DNA of 64,000 bases from Diphasiastrum complanatum (GCA_029204225.1 CM055102.1:19468688-19532687); one strand, 5' to 3'. Counted from the first letter of the stretch, positions 23,690 to 36,505 are shown. A program made the numbers and translations. The notes: generated by a model from the sequence alone, not told the origin.

Positions 23690-24025
23690 TAACCCGTCGT
23701 CCAAAATAATGTGACCAAGTTATTATGGAAGCTATAAAGATAATTTGGAAGGCAAAGAACAACTTTCCTCGGTGCCACTACCTCCAATGTTTTGAAATTG
23801 GGATGTCCCAACCTCTTGTGCCACATCTTTTGACTTGTCGTTTGCTCCATTGCCACACAATTTTTCTGGTTAGCAATAACACAAGCATCAAGTTTGTGTT
23901 GTCTCGTGCCTTTGGCATTAAAAGTCTCTCTTTTACTTATAAAACAAGCATCACCAACAAACTCAATTTTTGGACCCTTGTCCTCACACGAACATTCTTA
24001 GTAGTGTTCACTATCAATGGCTGTG
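23690..24025 (-). pseudogene. Ty1/copia fragment (end of protease, gag-pre-integrase)
   Basis: Minus-strand translation gives GDACFISKRETFNAKG, KLDACVIANQ and MWHKRLGHPNFKTLEVVAP, closely parallel to element A at 3150-3340. It is an isolated remnant of the same family, followed directly on its 5' side by the right arm of the inverted repeat. Confidence 0.75.
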
Positions 24026-24044
24026 TACATGACCTAGTTCACAT

Positions 24045-24477
24045 ATATTTGTTAATTATTTGTGAAGTGCAAACATGTGTACAATACCTATTTTATTTGT
24101 ATGTAACTATTTATTATATGATAATGTATAAAAGAGCTTATGGACAATAGTTGGGACCATGAGTGAAACAAAGATAGAGACTGTAGAATCAAAGATGAAG
24201 ATTGTAGAATCAAATAGCATCTTAGTGTTTTTGTTAACATATAGATAAGCAAATGCCTAGTCTTAACTTTCACTATCAAAGATGAAAACAAGATGAATAA
24301 TAAATGAACTAAGATCAGGATCTAAAATAAAATGGACACCTTGTTAGAAAATAGATTGATATCATTCCCAAGAACAAACGACTAACTAGAGCTTGGATAT
24401 CATTGTAGCACAAGGGGCGGGAATCCAATCCAATGAGGAGCCTTGGAGATGAATACCCTTCTCCGTCACTTGCTAAA
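24045..24477 (-). repeat. Right arm of the dispersed inverted repeat
   Basis: Reverse complement of 4188-4610, sharing long words such as GTCGTTTGTTCTTGGGAATG and CATTTGCTTATCTATATG. See the left arm for interpretation. Confidence 0.75.
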
Positions 24478-24588
24478 TTTTCTCAAAAAAAACAAATTCC
24501 TACAAAGCTAACAAACATCAAGAGAAAACATTGAATAGTAAGTTATGAAAAGAGAGCTCCATGCAAATGGTATGTACATTCTAGATAG

Positions 24589-24978
24589 TTTTGGAGTGCT
24601 CTCGAATAAATTAGATGCGGAATAAGAAACACAGCTCCAACATAGAGAACTTTACAGGATCTTTACCAAACTATAATATTAGCATTGACTTAGATCAAAT
24701 GGAAGAATGTCTTGGTAGGTGTCAGAGACAACCATGAAGGGAGCGAACAATTACGCGTCTAGGACAGCCATGCTTCCTTCGAGATTAGACATCCGAATTA
24801 AGTGAGTGTCAAAAGAGAAAGAAAGTAATCAGAAAGCATTTGTAGTGCAATACACATAAGAAAATAGAGAATCTGAATTAAGCAGTTGTAAATACAATGA
24901 TCAGATCACAATCTTGTGCCCAAGAATGGTTCACAATAATGACGCATTGTGTGCAGTGATCTTACTTAGCTAGTTACA
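24589..24978 (-). repeat. 3' LTR of copia element B
   Basis: Direct repeat of 26834-27210 with scattered differences and a ~12-bp insertion. On the minus strand it begins TGTAACTAGCTAAG. A purine-rich stretch (AGAGAATAGAGATAG on the minus strand) lies close to the inner edge, as a polypurine tract should. Confidence 0.75.
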
Positions 24979-25506
24979 GATTAAATAACTATCTCTATTC
25001 TCTGAAGCCTTCTTTATAGACTTTCTCAAAAGCCTTCTTGTTTACTATCTTTAAGCTTAGAAGCTTCTTGTTTTGATTCTTGTTCTTCTGGCACTTTCTC
25101 GAGTACCTGCACATACCCTCAAAGAGAGGTCAGTCCTTAAGCCTAGAGGGCTTCTTATTCTTGTTCTGATTTTTCAAGTACGTTTGTGAGTACTTGCACA
25201 TCCCTTCAAAGAAAGGTCAGTGTTCATAATACCATCAAACATGGTTCATAGAAAATTCTTAGTTCTACAGGTATCAATGTCTGTTACTCAATTCATTAAT
25301 TAAGTAATAAATTCATACAATATCTTAAAAGAATATTGATCAGTGATAATTCTATATCATCAAAGTCTATCTGAGCTTTGAAGTTGGGAAAGTCTTAATT
25401 ACCTTGGGGCAATTTGTCTCTACAAATTACAATCTAAATCCTTGACCATGCTATTACAATGCATATACAAGATTGATCTCATGTTTAGATGTCCTAATCT
25501 TCGATG

Positions 25507-26502
25507 TCATAACTTGGCATTTGAAGTACTTACATTAGTTGAGAGTGCATACTCGTGACTCAGAATGTACAAATTATCTTCTCTGTTTGCAGAGAAGATT
25601 TCTTTATCGTACTTGTCCAAAATGATACATTGTCTTGAATTGAACATGGCTCTGCAGCCTTGATTAGTGAACTTGCTGACTAACAATAAATTTTTGGTCA
25701 GTTTGGATATGTATAGTACATCCTTGAGCAAGATCAATTTGTCATTTGGAAGATAAAGGCGAACAGATCCTTTGCCTTCAATCTGTAGTGTACTTGAGTC
25801 ACCGAAGTAGACATACTTCGAATCTGCTGGTGTGAGATTTTTGAATAAGAACTTATATGAGGTCATGTGTCGAGAAGCACCAGAATCGAGATACCAATCA
25901 AATGCATCTCTTATGGGTACATTTTGTATCATTAGTAGTGTTGGGTCTTCGAGAGAGGTTTTGGCAGAATCAAATCTTCCACCCTGCTACATCTTCTTCT
26001 TTGCTTCGTTATGCTTGAGAACTCGACAATCCTTGATGTCGTGGTTGGTTATTTTGTAGTACTTGCAGAAGAGTCTGGTCTTAGGCTTTTGATGTTGTTG
26101 TGATTGCTGGTTTGAATCAGTTTGCTCAAATTTTGTCTTCTTGTCCTTCAAAGATTTCTTCTTCGGGAGTTGTTGCTTATTCGAATAGAGAGTGACTATC
26201 TTCAAATTCGAAGTGGATAAGCTTTTCCTTCTTACTTTTTCTTGCAATAAACTTGTTGTCACCTTTTGCAGAGACAGGTCAGAAGTATTGCTAAGTAGCA
26301 ATACTACATTGTCATAAGAGGGAGGAAGACTAGACAGAAGAGACATGTTAGCATCTTCGTCTGATATTGGCGAACCTACTGTAGCTAACTGATTGAGTAA
26401 ATGTTTGAATTCGTTTAGATGATTAGTGACTGAGGTCCCTTCACTCATTTTGAGTGACAGGAACTTCTTCCTCAAGAAGAGGCGAGTCGAAACATCTGTC
26501 AT
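25507..26502 (-). pseudogene. Copia element B internal region: gag and protease only
   Basis: The gag part (26502-25987) has a UBN2-type core (MTDVSTRLFLRKKFLSLKMS) and a knuckle CKYYKITNHDIKDC in which the second Cys is Tyr. The protease part (25932-25507) has WYLDSGASRHMT and the copia block LTKNLLLVSKFTNQG. After the protease the region runs to the 3' LTR with no integrase or reverse transcriptase, so B is internally deleted and cannot move without help. One stop or short gap separates gag from protease. Confidence 0.8.
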
Positions 26503-26818
26503 TTCATATTTGGAGCTGGAACAATTAGCTAGCTACGTGAGCTATTTGTGAATCTTTAAGATTCAAAGATATAATGGCAAGAGCTTTGCCATCCGTAGCT
26601 TCTCAAGCGGTCAGCATGTCAGGTTCAGCTGGCTTGGCTATTGAACCGTTCACGTATCCCCAGAGTTCTTTTTTTGTGAGTATCATCTTCATCGTGAACT
26701 TCCACATGTGGAAGTCATCACCGTTGAACTTGTTGATCAAGCGGATTTCTGAAGATGTTCCTTCCATGATGAATGATCTAAGTATAGTAAACAGTTTCGA
26801 ATACTAAAAATGGCAAAA

Positions 26819-26830
26819 GCTCTGATATCA
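26819..26830 (-). other. Primer-binding site of copia element B
   Basis: On the minus strand this reads TGATATCAGAGC, one base off the initiator tRNA-Met complement, three bases inside the 5' LTR. It fixes the element's orientation. Confidence 0.75.
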
Positions 26831-26833
26831 CTC

Positions 26834-27210
26834 TGTTGGGATGCTCTCGAATAGATTAGGTGCAGAATAAGAAACCCAGCTCCAACATAGAGAACCCCAA
26901 ACTATAATATCAGCATTGACTTAGATCGAATGGAAGAATGTCTTGGCAGGTGTCAAAGACAACCATGAAGGAAGCAAACAATCAGGCGTATGGGACAGCC
27001 ATGCTTCCTTCGAGATTAGACATTCCGAATTGAGTGAGTGTCAATAGAGAAAGAAAGCGATCAGAAAGCATTCGTAGTGCAATACACATAAGAAAATAGA
27101 GAATATGAAGTAAGCAATTGTGAATACAACAATCAAATCACAATCCTGTGCCCAAGAATGATTCACAGTAATGGCGCACTGTGTGCAATGATCTTACTTA
27201 GCTAGTTACT
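26834..27210 (-). repeat. 5' LTR of copia element B
   Basis: Plus-strand TGTTGGGATGCTCTCG start, matching 24589-24978 over its length. The outer end reads TA rather than TG on the minus strand, so it has decayed. Confidence 0.75.
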
Positions 27211-27305
27211 ATTAAGACACAAGTTCGCGCATGAACTCTGATTCACTCTTCTCCACTTACATGTGTTCTTCACAGATTGTCTCATCATTATTTACATGAA
27301 TTGTC

Positions 27306-27384
<79 letters not shown>

Positions 27385-27722
27385 GGAACAGTTACAATAG
27401 ACCACCCTATAGAATAAATCTCTCCCAAAAAGAGAAAAAATTTAAGCAAATTAACAAAATATTTGGGAAATGCCTTATTAGACCCAATAGTTCACCCTAT
27501 TGCCCTCCTATGTTTTTTGTACAAAAGAAAAACAAGTGCTTGCGTTGTTGGCGTCTTGGAATTTGGCAACCACTACGCCTTGGAATTTTGCGAGTGACTT
27601 GTCTTTGCCTTTGGTTACTTTTTGGAGATAGATTCTGAGTTGACTTTTGGATTGGTTGGGATTTTTGTTTTCCTAAGTATAAATGGTTAGATTGGTTGCA
27701 TTTTCTAAGTTGGCTAACACGT
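27211..27722. other. Between copia B and a gypsy fragment; holds a long (AT)n tract
   Basis: About 37 AT units at 27308-27381. The rest has no frame or motif that I can assign. Confidence 0.6.
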
Positions 27723-28760
27723 AGAACCATTCACGGCATCAAATTCTTCGTGGGGCTATGTAACTTCTACAGAAGATTCATCAAAGCATTTAGGAAAATC
27801 ATGGCACCATTGTTGGAAAACATTCCAAAGACTCATTTGAAGATGACATGGACACCCAAATGTGAAAAAACATTCCAAGCACTCAAACGAAGAATCACTC
27901 AAGAACCTGCTCTTGCTCTACTTGACTTCAACAAAACATTTGAAATCCATACGGATGCGTCAAACTTTGCTATTAGGGCCGTGCTAATTCAAGAAGGAAA
28001 ATCAGTTGCATATTTTTCTAAGAAATTAAGTGACGTGGAGTGTCGATGTAATTCATCAAAAAGAAATAGTTGCAACAATTCAAGCATTGGAGACATTATG
28101 TACCAAGAAAGTCCTTTAAAATGTTTACTGACAACGTATTACTTAATTACTTTGCATCTCAAAGTATGCTCACGCCAAAGCAAATGCGATGGCAAAACTT
28201 TCTCTCAAAGTTTAACATAGATATTGTGCACACTGCGGGAAAGAATAACCTGATTGTAGATGCATCAAACAGACATGAGCACCTGATGACAACAGTAGCA
28301 ACCCATGTGACTAGTCTACTCCAAGAAATCTGAGAGAAGTATAGTGTAGACCCACTAGCTAAGAAACAAATTTGAAATTTTTTTAAACAATTCACTTGAA
28401 AAGATCAAATAATTGTTATAAACAACACAAAGTTTACATTCCATATGACATCAACCTAAGGAATAAAATATTGAGAGAACATCATGACATACTCACCGTC
28501 GGACACCCAGGAGTGAATCACATGTTTGAGCTTCTCAAGCGAGAATTCGAGGAAGTGGCAAGACTATTTTTTAAATGTCTTTGAAATCTCATGGCCTGCC
28601 TAGAACGGTTATTTCAAATCGGAACACTAAGTTCATGAAGAAGTTCTAGACCTGTTTATTTCATCTATTAGAAACTAGACTAAATTTCAGCACTGCCTAT
28701 CACCCTCAAAAAGATGGTCAAACAGAACGAGTCAATACATTAGAAAAAATATTGTTTCAA
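27723..28760 (+). pseudogene. Ty3/gypsy fragment: RT thumb, RNase H, integrase
   Basis: Successive plus-strand frames show the RT thumb (GLCNFYRRFIKAF), RNase H (FEIHTDASNFAI, VAYFSKKLSD, NIDIVHTAGKNNLIVDA), the integrase zinc domain (HHDILTVGHPGVNHMFELL) and the second half of the integrase core (STAYHPQKDGQTERVN). The RT palm and everything upstream are missing, and frameshifts and stops separate the domains. This domain order, integrase after RNase H, is diagnostic of Ty3/gypsy. Confidence 0.85.
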
Positions 28761-28764
28761 AATG

Positions 28765-29610
28765 GGCCCTTTTAGAAATCGAGGGTCTTTGGGTAGGAAG
28801 CTGTTAAAGACATCCTACCAACTCACTGTGGTTAGCATCACCTAGCAAGGATGATGAGCCATCTAAACTTGATCCACCACCAGAAGCTGGTCTACGAAAC
28901 CAGAGACTCTGGGTCCGCCGTATGGGGACCATAATACCCAGTGGTAGTCGCCAATGTTAGCCGATATTTCCACACGTAAAATCGGGCTAATATTGAAGTT
29001 TAAGTTTGCAATAAGTGTACTATCAAATGGGTTGAGGACAAATGGCAAAGAGGGCTTGAAGGGCATGAAAATTGGCAAAGCCTCATTTTGAAGGGGGACA
29101 CTTGGGATTTCCTATAAAAAGGAGCCAACTCTTTGTATTTGTAGTTAATGCTTTTTGATGTTATTGTTTGGAGTTAGTACTTTTGTGTGTTAGTAATTTT
29201 AAGAGTTGGTATTTTGGGAGTTGCTTGTTTGCTTGAGGGTGTCTGGAAGTTAGTTATATTTTGATGTTAGTTATTTCAATGTTAGTAGTTTGGAAGTGAG
29301 TTTACTTGTGTTGAGAGTGATGTTAGTTCTACGTTAGTTACATGCTTGAGAGGGCTTTGTTGTTAGTGAAAGGATGTTAGTGCTTGATTGTGAGTTAATG
29401 GAAGAATGCTTGTTTACTTGGGTGTTGAAGAGCAGTGGTGAGGAGGTATGTATTAGTATGTGTGTTGAGGGAATTGCAGGTGCTAGTTGAGAGGAAGAGT
29501 AGTTCTTCTTGTCTTTTGCCATCTTGTTTGGGGTTTGCTTGAAGAGAGTGGTCGTAAGATAAGGAATGTGTTGCGTGAATGTTAGTTGAAGGGGAGTGAG
29601 TTGATGAATA
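28765..29610 (+). repeat. Probable LTR remnant of a gypsy element, GTTAGT-rich
   Basis: A TATA-like CCTATAAAAAGGAGCC lies near 29112-29127, followed by about 300 bp in which GTTAGT/AGTTAGT recurs roughly every 15-30 bp. This fits an LTR promoter with its R-U5 region. No matching second LTR was found, and it could belong to either gypsy fragment. Confidence 0.4.
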
Positions 29611-29713
29611 TCATGCTTGGGTTTGAGGAGTACGTTGTGAAAGATGTATGCTTGAATCTTGATGGAAGAATGAATATTGCTTGAAAGGAGACATCACATG
29701 TCTAAATAAAATT

Positions 29714-30610
29714 TTATGTGTCCTTATGAAGCATAGGCCACCAACAACCGGATTGCAAAAGTTTGCGAACAGTAATATTTGCAGAGAAGTGTCCTCCACC
29801 CATGCCATCATGTGAAAACATCATTAAATCTGGTACTTCATGTGGTAAAACACACCTTCGTAAAATATTATCTGATCCACAACGGTACAATTGTCCTGCA
29901 ATTAATTGATAAGGTTGAGCCTTATGAATCAATTCTCTCTTCTGTACTTTTGTCAAAGAGTCATTCGGTTGTCCTAGCATCACGTACTCAACAATATCTG
30001 CCACCCACTGCTTCAACATAGAACAACGCAGCATCTGGCAGTTCATCATCCACTTCAGTATTAACTGGTGTGGATTCATTTCGCGAAACGTGATCGGCTA
30101 GATAATGTTGCTTTCCCTTTCGAACCACAATCCAAAAGTCAAATTCAGTCAATAATAATAACCATCTTGCAATACGTCCAGTATTACACGTCTTGTTCAC
30201 CAAGTAAAGTAACGGTTGATGATCCGTATAAAATGCAAAGTGCGTTTCCATGAGGTAGTGACAAAATTTTCAAACAGAAAAAATCATGGCTAGCGCTTCA
30301 CGTTTTGTTGTTGAATAATTCTCCTCTGGATCTGTAAGTTGTTTGCTTGCAAATCGTATAGGATAATCCTTCTTATAGTCACCTGGCTGCGTCAAAACTG
30401 ATCCAATGGCATATTTTGAGACATCTGTATGAACATGCAATTCTATCGTCCAATCTGGAGAACGTAGTATTGGTGCTGAAGTTAATGTTTTTTTTAACTT
30501 TTCAAAGGCTTCTAATGCCTCTACTGTCCAAATAGGAACAATAGTTAGTTTGTATATAGGTCGTGCTAAATCCGCAAAGAAGATAATAAAAATTTTCTTA
30601 TTGTCCAAAA
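29714..30610 (-). pseudogene. Ty3/gypsy fragment: RNase H and integrase zinc domain
   Basis: Minus strand, from 30610 down: RT thumb/RNase H (WTVEALEAFEKLKKTL, IELHVHTDVSKYAIGSVL, IRFASKQLTDPEENYSTTK, FYTDHQPLLYLV, GKQHYLADHVSR), then, after a frameshift around 29990-30080, the integrase zinc domain (HDGMGGGHFSANITVRKLLQ). Sequence details differ from the plus-strand gypsy at 27723-28760, so this is another lineage. Confidence 0.85.
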
Positions 30611-31089
30611 TGTGTTATGTATTTGTCGTTCAAGGACAACCTTCTCATTGATTTCAACATGTCTGTTTGCTAAATTTGTTGATCTCAGGCCTGATGCTCC
30701 TATAGCAAAAATTTATCTAGTTCTTGGGATGGCCCCTCTCTTTATGTTCTACATTTTCATGATTATACTATGGCCTGTGACTACCACTATCATTCACATC
30801 CGTACCTATGGATGGCCTTCGTTTTCGACGTATTGTCTCTTTGTCTCCTTCCAAGCCAGTGAATTGTCGATGCATTGGTGTTCTTGTAACAACTTAATGC
30901 ATTGTCTTCAATACCTCACTTGGTTTTGTTGGTTTTCTAGATTCACTTCAGTTGATAAGATTTTGAAAACTTTGACCTTCTCCCAAGTGTCTTCCCATCA
31001 TATGTGCATGCTGCTTTGCACTTTGTAATAGAGCATTTGCCATATATGATACACATGCATCATACAAAAATATAAGAGTCATGTGCCCT
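30611..31089. other. No recognised feature
   Basis: A 138-codon plus-strand frame (30612-31028) is hydrophobic but has no recognisable motif. On the minus strand the region would follow the transposase-like relic and may be its eroded C-terminal part. Confidence 0.3.
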
Positions 31090-31960
31090 ACGCCTACTAG
31101 CTAGCTTCCATGTTTTGACTCTGACAAATTTGTTCATGGTGTGTTGGCTCCATCCACAACATCCAAGGCCTGTACATGTCATTTAAGCATCATTTCAATT
31201 GTCTCAAAAATATTGTACACCTAAATATTTTTGTCTATAATCTACTTACCATGACCATGAATTCTCCCCAATGGACGATCCAGATACTCCACCAGCTCAT
31301 CCAGGTGTCCATTGATGGTAAGTCAGAATCCCTCAAGTTTCCGGTCCTCCACCATTGACGAATATATCTATTTTGTGCAAATGCTTTTTCTTTTGTGTTA
31401 AGTTGTCCTCCACTTCTCGCACGTCAATTTGTGTTCGGATTGGTATTCCTTTAGGATGAACTTTGTTGTGTGTACGTGCAAACTTTGCTCCCAATGAAAT
31501 AAAAATGAAAGCTCTCATCCAACCATCTCATTATCTGGACCTCCATTGAAAACAATGCAAATAGATCTCCAATTTGCTTGTGCCTCATTTGCCATATAGC
31601 CACGAAAGTCTACCTTGTCATGCCCCAACTATTCCATCACATCATTCAACAAGTTTCAAAATAAGATTTGGGATTCTGTGTCCTCCTCTTTCATTTCGCA
31701 CATTGCTATTGTCAAGAGCTCCTGAATGTTGTGGTCAAAAACAACAAACAAACATCAATAATGGCCTTAAAGTCCATTCGAGATCCCAAAATGGAGGGCA
31801 ATGCATATTGCTACTTATTCTACCTAGGATCATACACATGGCAAGTGATCATCGACCACCTAATAGCTCTTCTTGTGTGATCAAACTGCACCCAAGCATT
31901 TTTGAGATCTCCATTATTTGTTCTTTTCACTCGGTTGATCAAGTTTATACCTAAAGCAAG
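31090..31960 (-). pseudogene. Decayed transposase-like domain
   Basis: The minus strand reads, with stops and shifts, WSMITCHVYDPR, LTIAMCEMKEEDTESQ, LLNDVMEWLGHDKVDFRGYM, ANEAQANWRSICIVF and FLFHWEQSLHVHTTKFI. I associate this pattern with a transposase-like protein of plant DNA transposons (MULE-like core), but exact class assignment is from memory and uncertain. No terminal inverted repeats were found. Confidence 0.45.
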
Positions 31961-32011
31961 CCCTTTTGTCGACATCTTGAAACCATAGCAGCCACCCTAG
32001 CTTGGAAATAG

Positions 32012-32240
32012 ATTCTCTCATCCATTTCAATTCCGCACATTGGTTGAACTTGTTGAATGCTGCATTAATTTATAAACGTAGATCAGCAATGCCTGACTAC
32101 ATTCTGGAGGACTATAGGAGTCATTCAGCTGGCAGTGTCCAACGACCACATCTAAACTCCATCCAAATCGCAAGAGAATTGTGGTTGCTTTGCGATCGCG
32201 ACAGTTTCGTGACTGTTTCGCGATCTCATCCTCATCAGTG
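32012..32240 (+). repeat. Truncated 5' LTR of copia element C
   Basis: Matches 37358-37565 (GATTCTCTCATCCATTTCAA onward) but lacks the first ~430 bp present in the 3' LTR, so its 5' side has been deleted. A weak PBS-like AGATATCAGATC lies at about 32286-32297. Confidence 0.7.
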
Positions 32241-32329
32241 GTTTCACAGCCTATCTTTCTTGTCATAATCTGACGTAGCCAAAAAGATATCAGATCTAGG
32301 AGGCCAAGCATTTAAACAAACAACCTTCA

Positions 32330-35300
32330 ATGAGGGAACAGACTTCAGAAGCAATGGCTTCAATCAGCAGCATGCAGAACAAGATCTACATAATTCTTGA
32401 TTCTTCAGGATCTTTCTTTCTAGACTGGAAAGTTAAGACATCATTCATACTCGAGGGCGAAGGATTATTCCCCTGGGTGGATGGCACAGAAGAGATGCCT
32501 ACAACATCAGACAAGGAGCTACGTGAATGGGAGGAGAAAAACGACAAGGCAGTAGCCCTGCTATCATCTTCCATCGAAGATAGTCTCACACTTGACCTGG
32601 CAACACTTTCCAAAGCTAAGGAGATGTGGAATGCATTGCTCACAAGATTTCGGACGAAATCAAGAAGTCAAATCATGATACTGGAAGATCAGCTAACGAA
32701 TCTACAGTGGGATGGAAAAGACCTCACTTCTTTCGTGAGGAAGATGAAGAATCTGTTTTTATCACTACATAACTCTGGAGCAGAGAACGTTGTGTCAGCT
32801 GAGAAGTAATTCACCTACCTGTTGAGAGCCTTACCTAGATCATTCCAGACAACGAGGACCCTGCTCGCGAAAGATCATACCATGAACCTCGAAAAGGCGA
32901 TTGTCGAGATTCGAGAGGAACTTGAGGCCAGATAACACCTTGATCACAAGGATAGTTCTGACCAGACCCTCTATGACAACAAATAAAAATCCAAGAAACA
33001 ATTTAAGCCTAAGAGGGAGTCAAATCAGAGGCAGAATCATGATCAACAAGCAGAGGGAACCAGCAAAGGCAACTGGAAGAACAAAGGGAAGTCCAAACAA
33101 CAAGGTGCAGACAAGAAGACTTGCATGAGATGCAGAAGAGACGGGCATACAATAGATACATGCTGGCTCAATCCCAAGATTGAGTGTATTCACTGCCACA
33201 AGAAGGGTCATGCAGCCGTGGATTGCCGCCAGAACCCGAGAAACAAATCAGCATAGAACAGACAGAAGAACAACAACAATTCATCTTACGTCGAGGAGCC
33301 CAAGAGCTCAAAGATGGGCGAAGAAAGAACAAACAGAAACTGTTCGACCACCTACATCTGTGAAGACATGTGTGCAACATCAACATCTGACACACATGAG
33401 GTGATCCTAGATTCAGGAGCCACCTCACACTGTGTGACATCAAGATGAATAATGTATGATTTCAGAAGTGCAGATCCTTCAAGATTCATAGTTCTTGGAG
33501 ATGGATCTAGACATCAAGTGAACGAAATTGGTTCATTATGACTCAACACCAATGGCAGAGACAAATGGCTCAAAGACGTTCTGTTCGTGCCTACTCTGCA
33601 ACAAGACTTGCTTTCTGTAGCAAAGAAAAGTAGATGCAAGGATGCGTGCGATGTTTTCTGACAAAGCATGCAACGTGATTGATGCAACCAGTACATTGAT
33701 CGCTCAAGGCAGAAGGAAAAAAAACCTATATCATCTGAAGGTACGCCTACCTGCAGATCAAGTGCATTAGACTCATGATGACTCGCCAGACACTCTGTGG
33801 CACAGGAGACTCTGCCACGTGAACTCGATGGAACTTTATCAAGCAAGCCATCATGGAGCGATAATAGGGGTCAGCATCTCGAATGCAACTAGTTCAACGA
33901 CCTGTAATGCATGTTTGAAGGGCAAGATGTCACGCACTCCATTCATCAAAGACTCCTACAGAACGACTAAGATTCTGGAGTTAGTGCATTTTGACATCCG
34001 CGGACCATTCAACGTGATCTCAATAGGAGGTTCAAAGTATTATATAACCTTCACTGATGACTATAGTAGATTTGCCAGAGTGTATTTTATTCAGAACAAA
34101 TCTGAAGCACTTGATAAATTCACAAAATATGTGAATTGGACTGAGAGATGTACAGGCAGCAAAGTGAAGCAAATCAGAACAATCGAGGTGGCGGATACAT
34201 CTCGAATCGCTTCACTGACTTCTGCAATGATCGTGGTATCATTCACAAAAGGACTGCAACGTACACACCGCAGCACAATGGTGTTGATGAAAGAAAGACA
34301 GAACCCTGATGGAAGCAGCCAGATGCATGATGGCCTACTCGAAGGCTCCAAGGGTAATGTGGGCTGAAGTAGTAGCTACAGCCGCATACATCCAGAACAG
34401 AATAGGTAACTCTAGTGTCCCTCACACGACACCACACGAACTATGGTGGGGTAGAAAGCCCAACCTGTCTCATGTCAGAATCTTTGTCTATGCAGCTTAT
34501 GCACATATTCTTGATAAGCTTCGAAAGAAGCTTGATGAGAAAGTCGAGTAGGGATTTCTGGTAGGTTATGACAACAATTCGTCATACTACAGAGTCTACA
34601 TGCCAGACACGAACACTGTGAAAACAGTGAGAGATGTCAGATTTGATGAGAGTAGGACAATGGCCAATGACGATCCTGTCAGCTACGAAGTTCTAGAGAA
34701 ATAGTACTATGACCTGCCGCCAATGATAGAGGGAGCAAAGGACGAACACGAAAATGAAGATTTTTGAGTCGTCTCACATTTGAGCGACAAATCTGAAGAA
34801 GAAATATTGGAGGGGCAGCCTACTGCTACAGTTTCTGTAAACCAAGATTGTTCCGAACCGAGCAGAGCAGACAAAGGCAAACACATTGTTGTTCTAGGAG
34901 GATCTCCTAGAAGGTCGACAAGACCTTGAAGAGCACCAGAAAGATATGTGCCAGGAAGCTCATATCAGAAGAGTTCTATGGATTCAGTGGTGAACCATAG
35001 ACTTTCAAAGAAGCAATTGAATGATCAGAAAAGGATAGATGGATCCAGGCCATGAACGAAGAGATGGAGTCCACGAGGAAGAACCAGGTATGGACATTGG
35101 AGCCATTACCACATAAGTGCAAGATTGTCAAATGCAAATGAATTTTCAAGCTCAAATACGGACCAGATGGAAACATCACAAAATACAAGGCAAGACTAGT
35201 AGCGAAGGGATTTTATCATAGATATGGTATTTACTACTCTGAAGCCTTCTCTCCTGTTGTCAAACATTCGTCCCTACGTCTGTTATTTGCATATGCAGCA

Positions 35301-36505
35301 GTCTATGACCTCAGGATCCACATTGTGGACGAGAAGACAGCCTTCCTGCATGGCGATCTAGACGAAGAGGTCTATATGGATCAACCCCCGGGATATGTCT
35401 CAAATTCACTTCGTGACTATGCATGCAGAATGCATAGAAGCATCTACGGTCTGAAACAATCAGTCTGACAATGGTACAAGAAGAAAGATCAAACCCTGAA
35501 ATCATTAGGATTCAAGCCTCTATTGGTTGATTCCAATGTATATGTCAGAGTTACAGATGGGCAGATCATCATCATGGTTGTATATGTGGACGACACTATG
35601 ATACTTTGCAAGAGCGAGCAGTTGATTGCTGAAGTGAAGATAGACATCTCAAAACATTTTGAGATCATGGATCTGGGAGAAGCCAGGTGTTACCTAGGCT
35701 TACAAATTGAAAGGGACTATGAGGGAGGTAACTTATACCTTCACCAGTCCAGATACACCCAGAAGATCCTAGAGGACTTTGGGATGCTGAACTGCAAAGG
35801 AGCGAATACTCCAATGCTCGCAGGGACGGTGCTGACAAATGATGATTGTCCGAAGACTGAGGAAGAGAGAGAACAGATGCAGCTCACACCTTACAAGAAG
35901 CTGATAGGATCATTGATGTACCTTGCAGAAAACACACGTCCTGATATTGCTTATGTAGTATTCAAGATGAGCCAATCTGCACGAATCCAGGTTCGACACA
36001 TTGGAAGATTGCAAAACGCATTTTGCAATATCTTCAATTAACGAGGGATTACGGGTTGTGTTATTGTCGTGATGCAGGTTTCAGGATGCTTTCCTACAAC
36101 GATGCTAGTTGGGCATCTCTCAAGGATGATTGTAAAAGCGTCTCAGGAAGATGCAACATCGCATCAGAAGTAGCAGTTCTCTGGGTCAGCAACAAGCAGA
36201 CCATTGTGGCCCAGTCATCCTGCGAAGCAGAGTATGTTGCAGCAGCAAAGATGGCCAACGAGATAATCTGGCTAAGGCAGTTTCTGAACAAATTGGGCAA
36301 AACAAAAAACGAGTCTCTAGTCTTGCAGATGGACAACACCTTTGCAATACACCTGACGAAAGATCCCGTGTTCCATTTCAGAACAAAGCACATTGCGATC
36401 AAGTACCACTTGATCAGGGATCTAATTGAAAAGAAGATGCTGCAGACCACCTTCATCGAAACGAATGACATGGTTGATGATATCTTCACCAAAGCCCTAG
36501 ACTAA
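32330..36505 (+). pseudogene. Copia element C gag-pol, full order but multiply broken
   Basis: Copia order is complete: gag (32330-32809, continuing in other frames), two zinc knuckles (CMRCRRDGHTIDTC near 33124, CIHCHKKGHAAVDC near 33184), protease (LDSGATSHCVTS near 33408), integrase (33819-34551, with VHFDIRGPF where the active-site motif is normally HSD), reverse transcriptase (YVDDTMIL near 35583) and RNase H (DASWASLKDDCKS, SSCEAEYVAAAK), ending DDIFTKALD at 36505. Stops such as the TAG after 32806 and several frameshifts prevent a full product. It is related to minus-strand element F. Confidence 0.9.
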
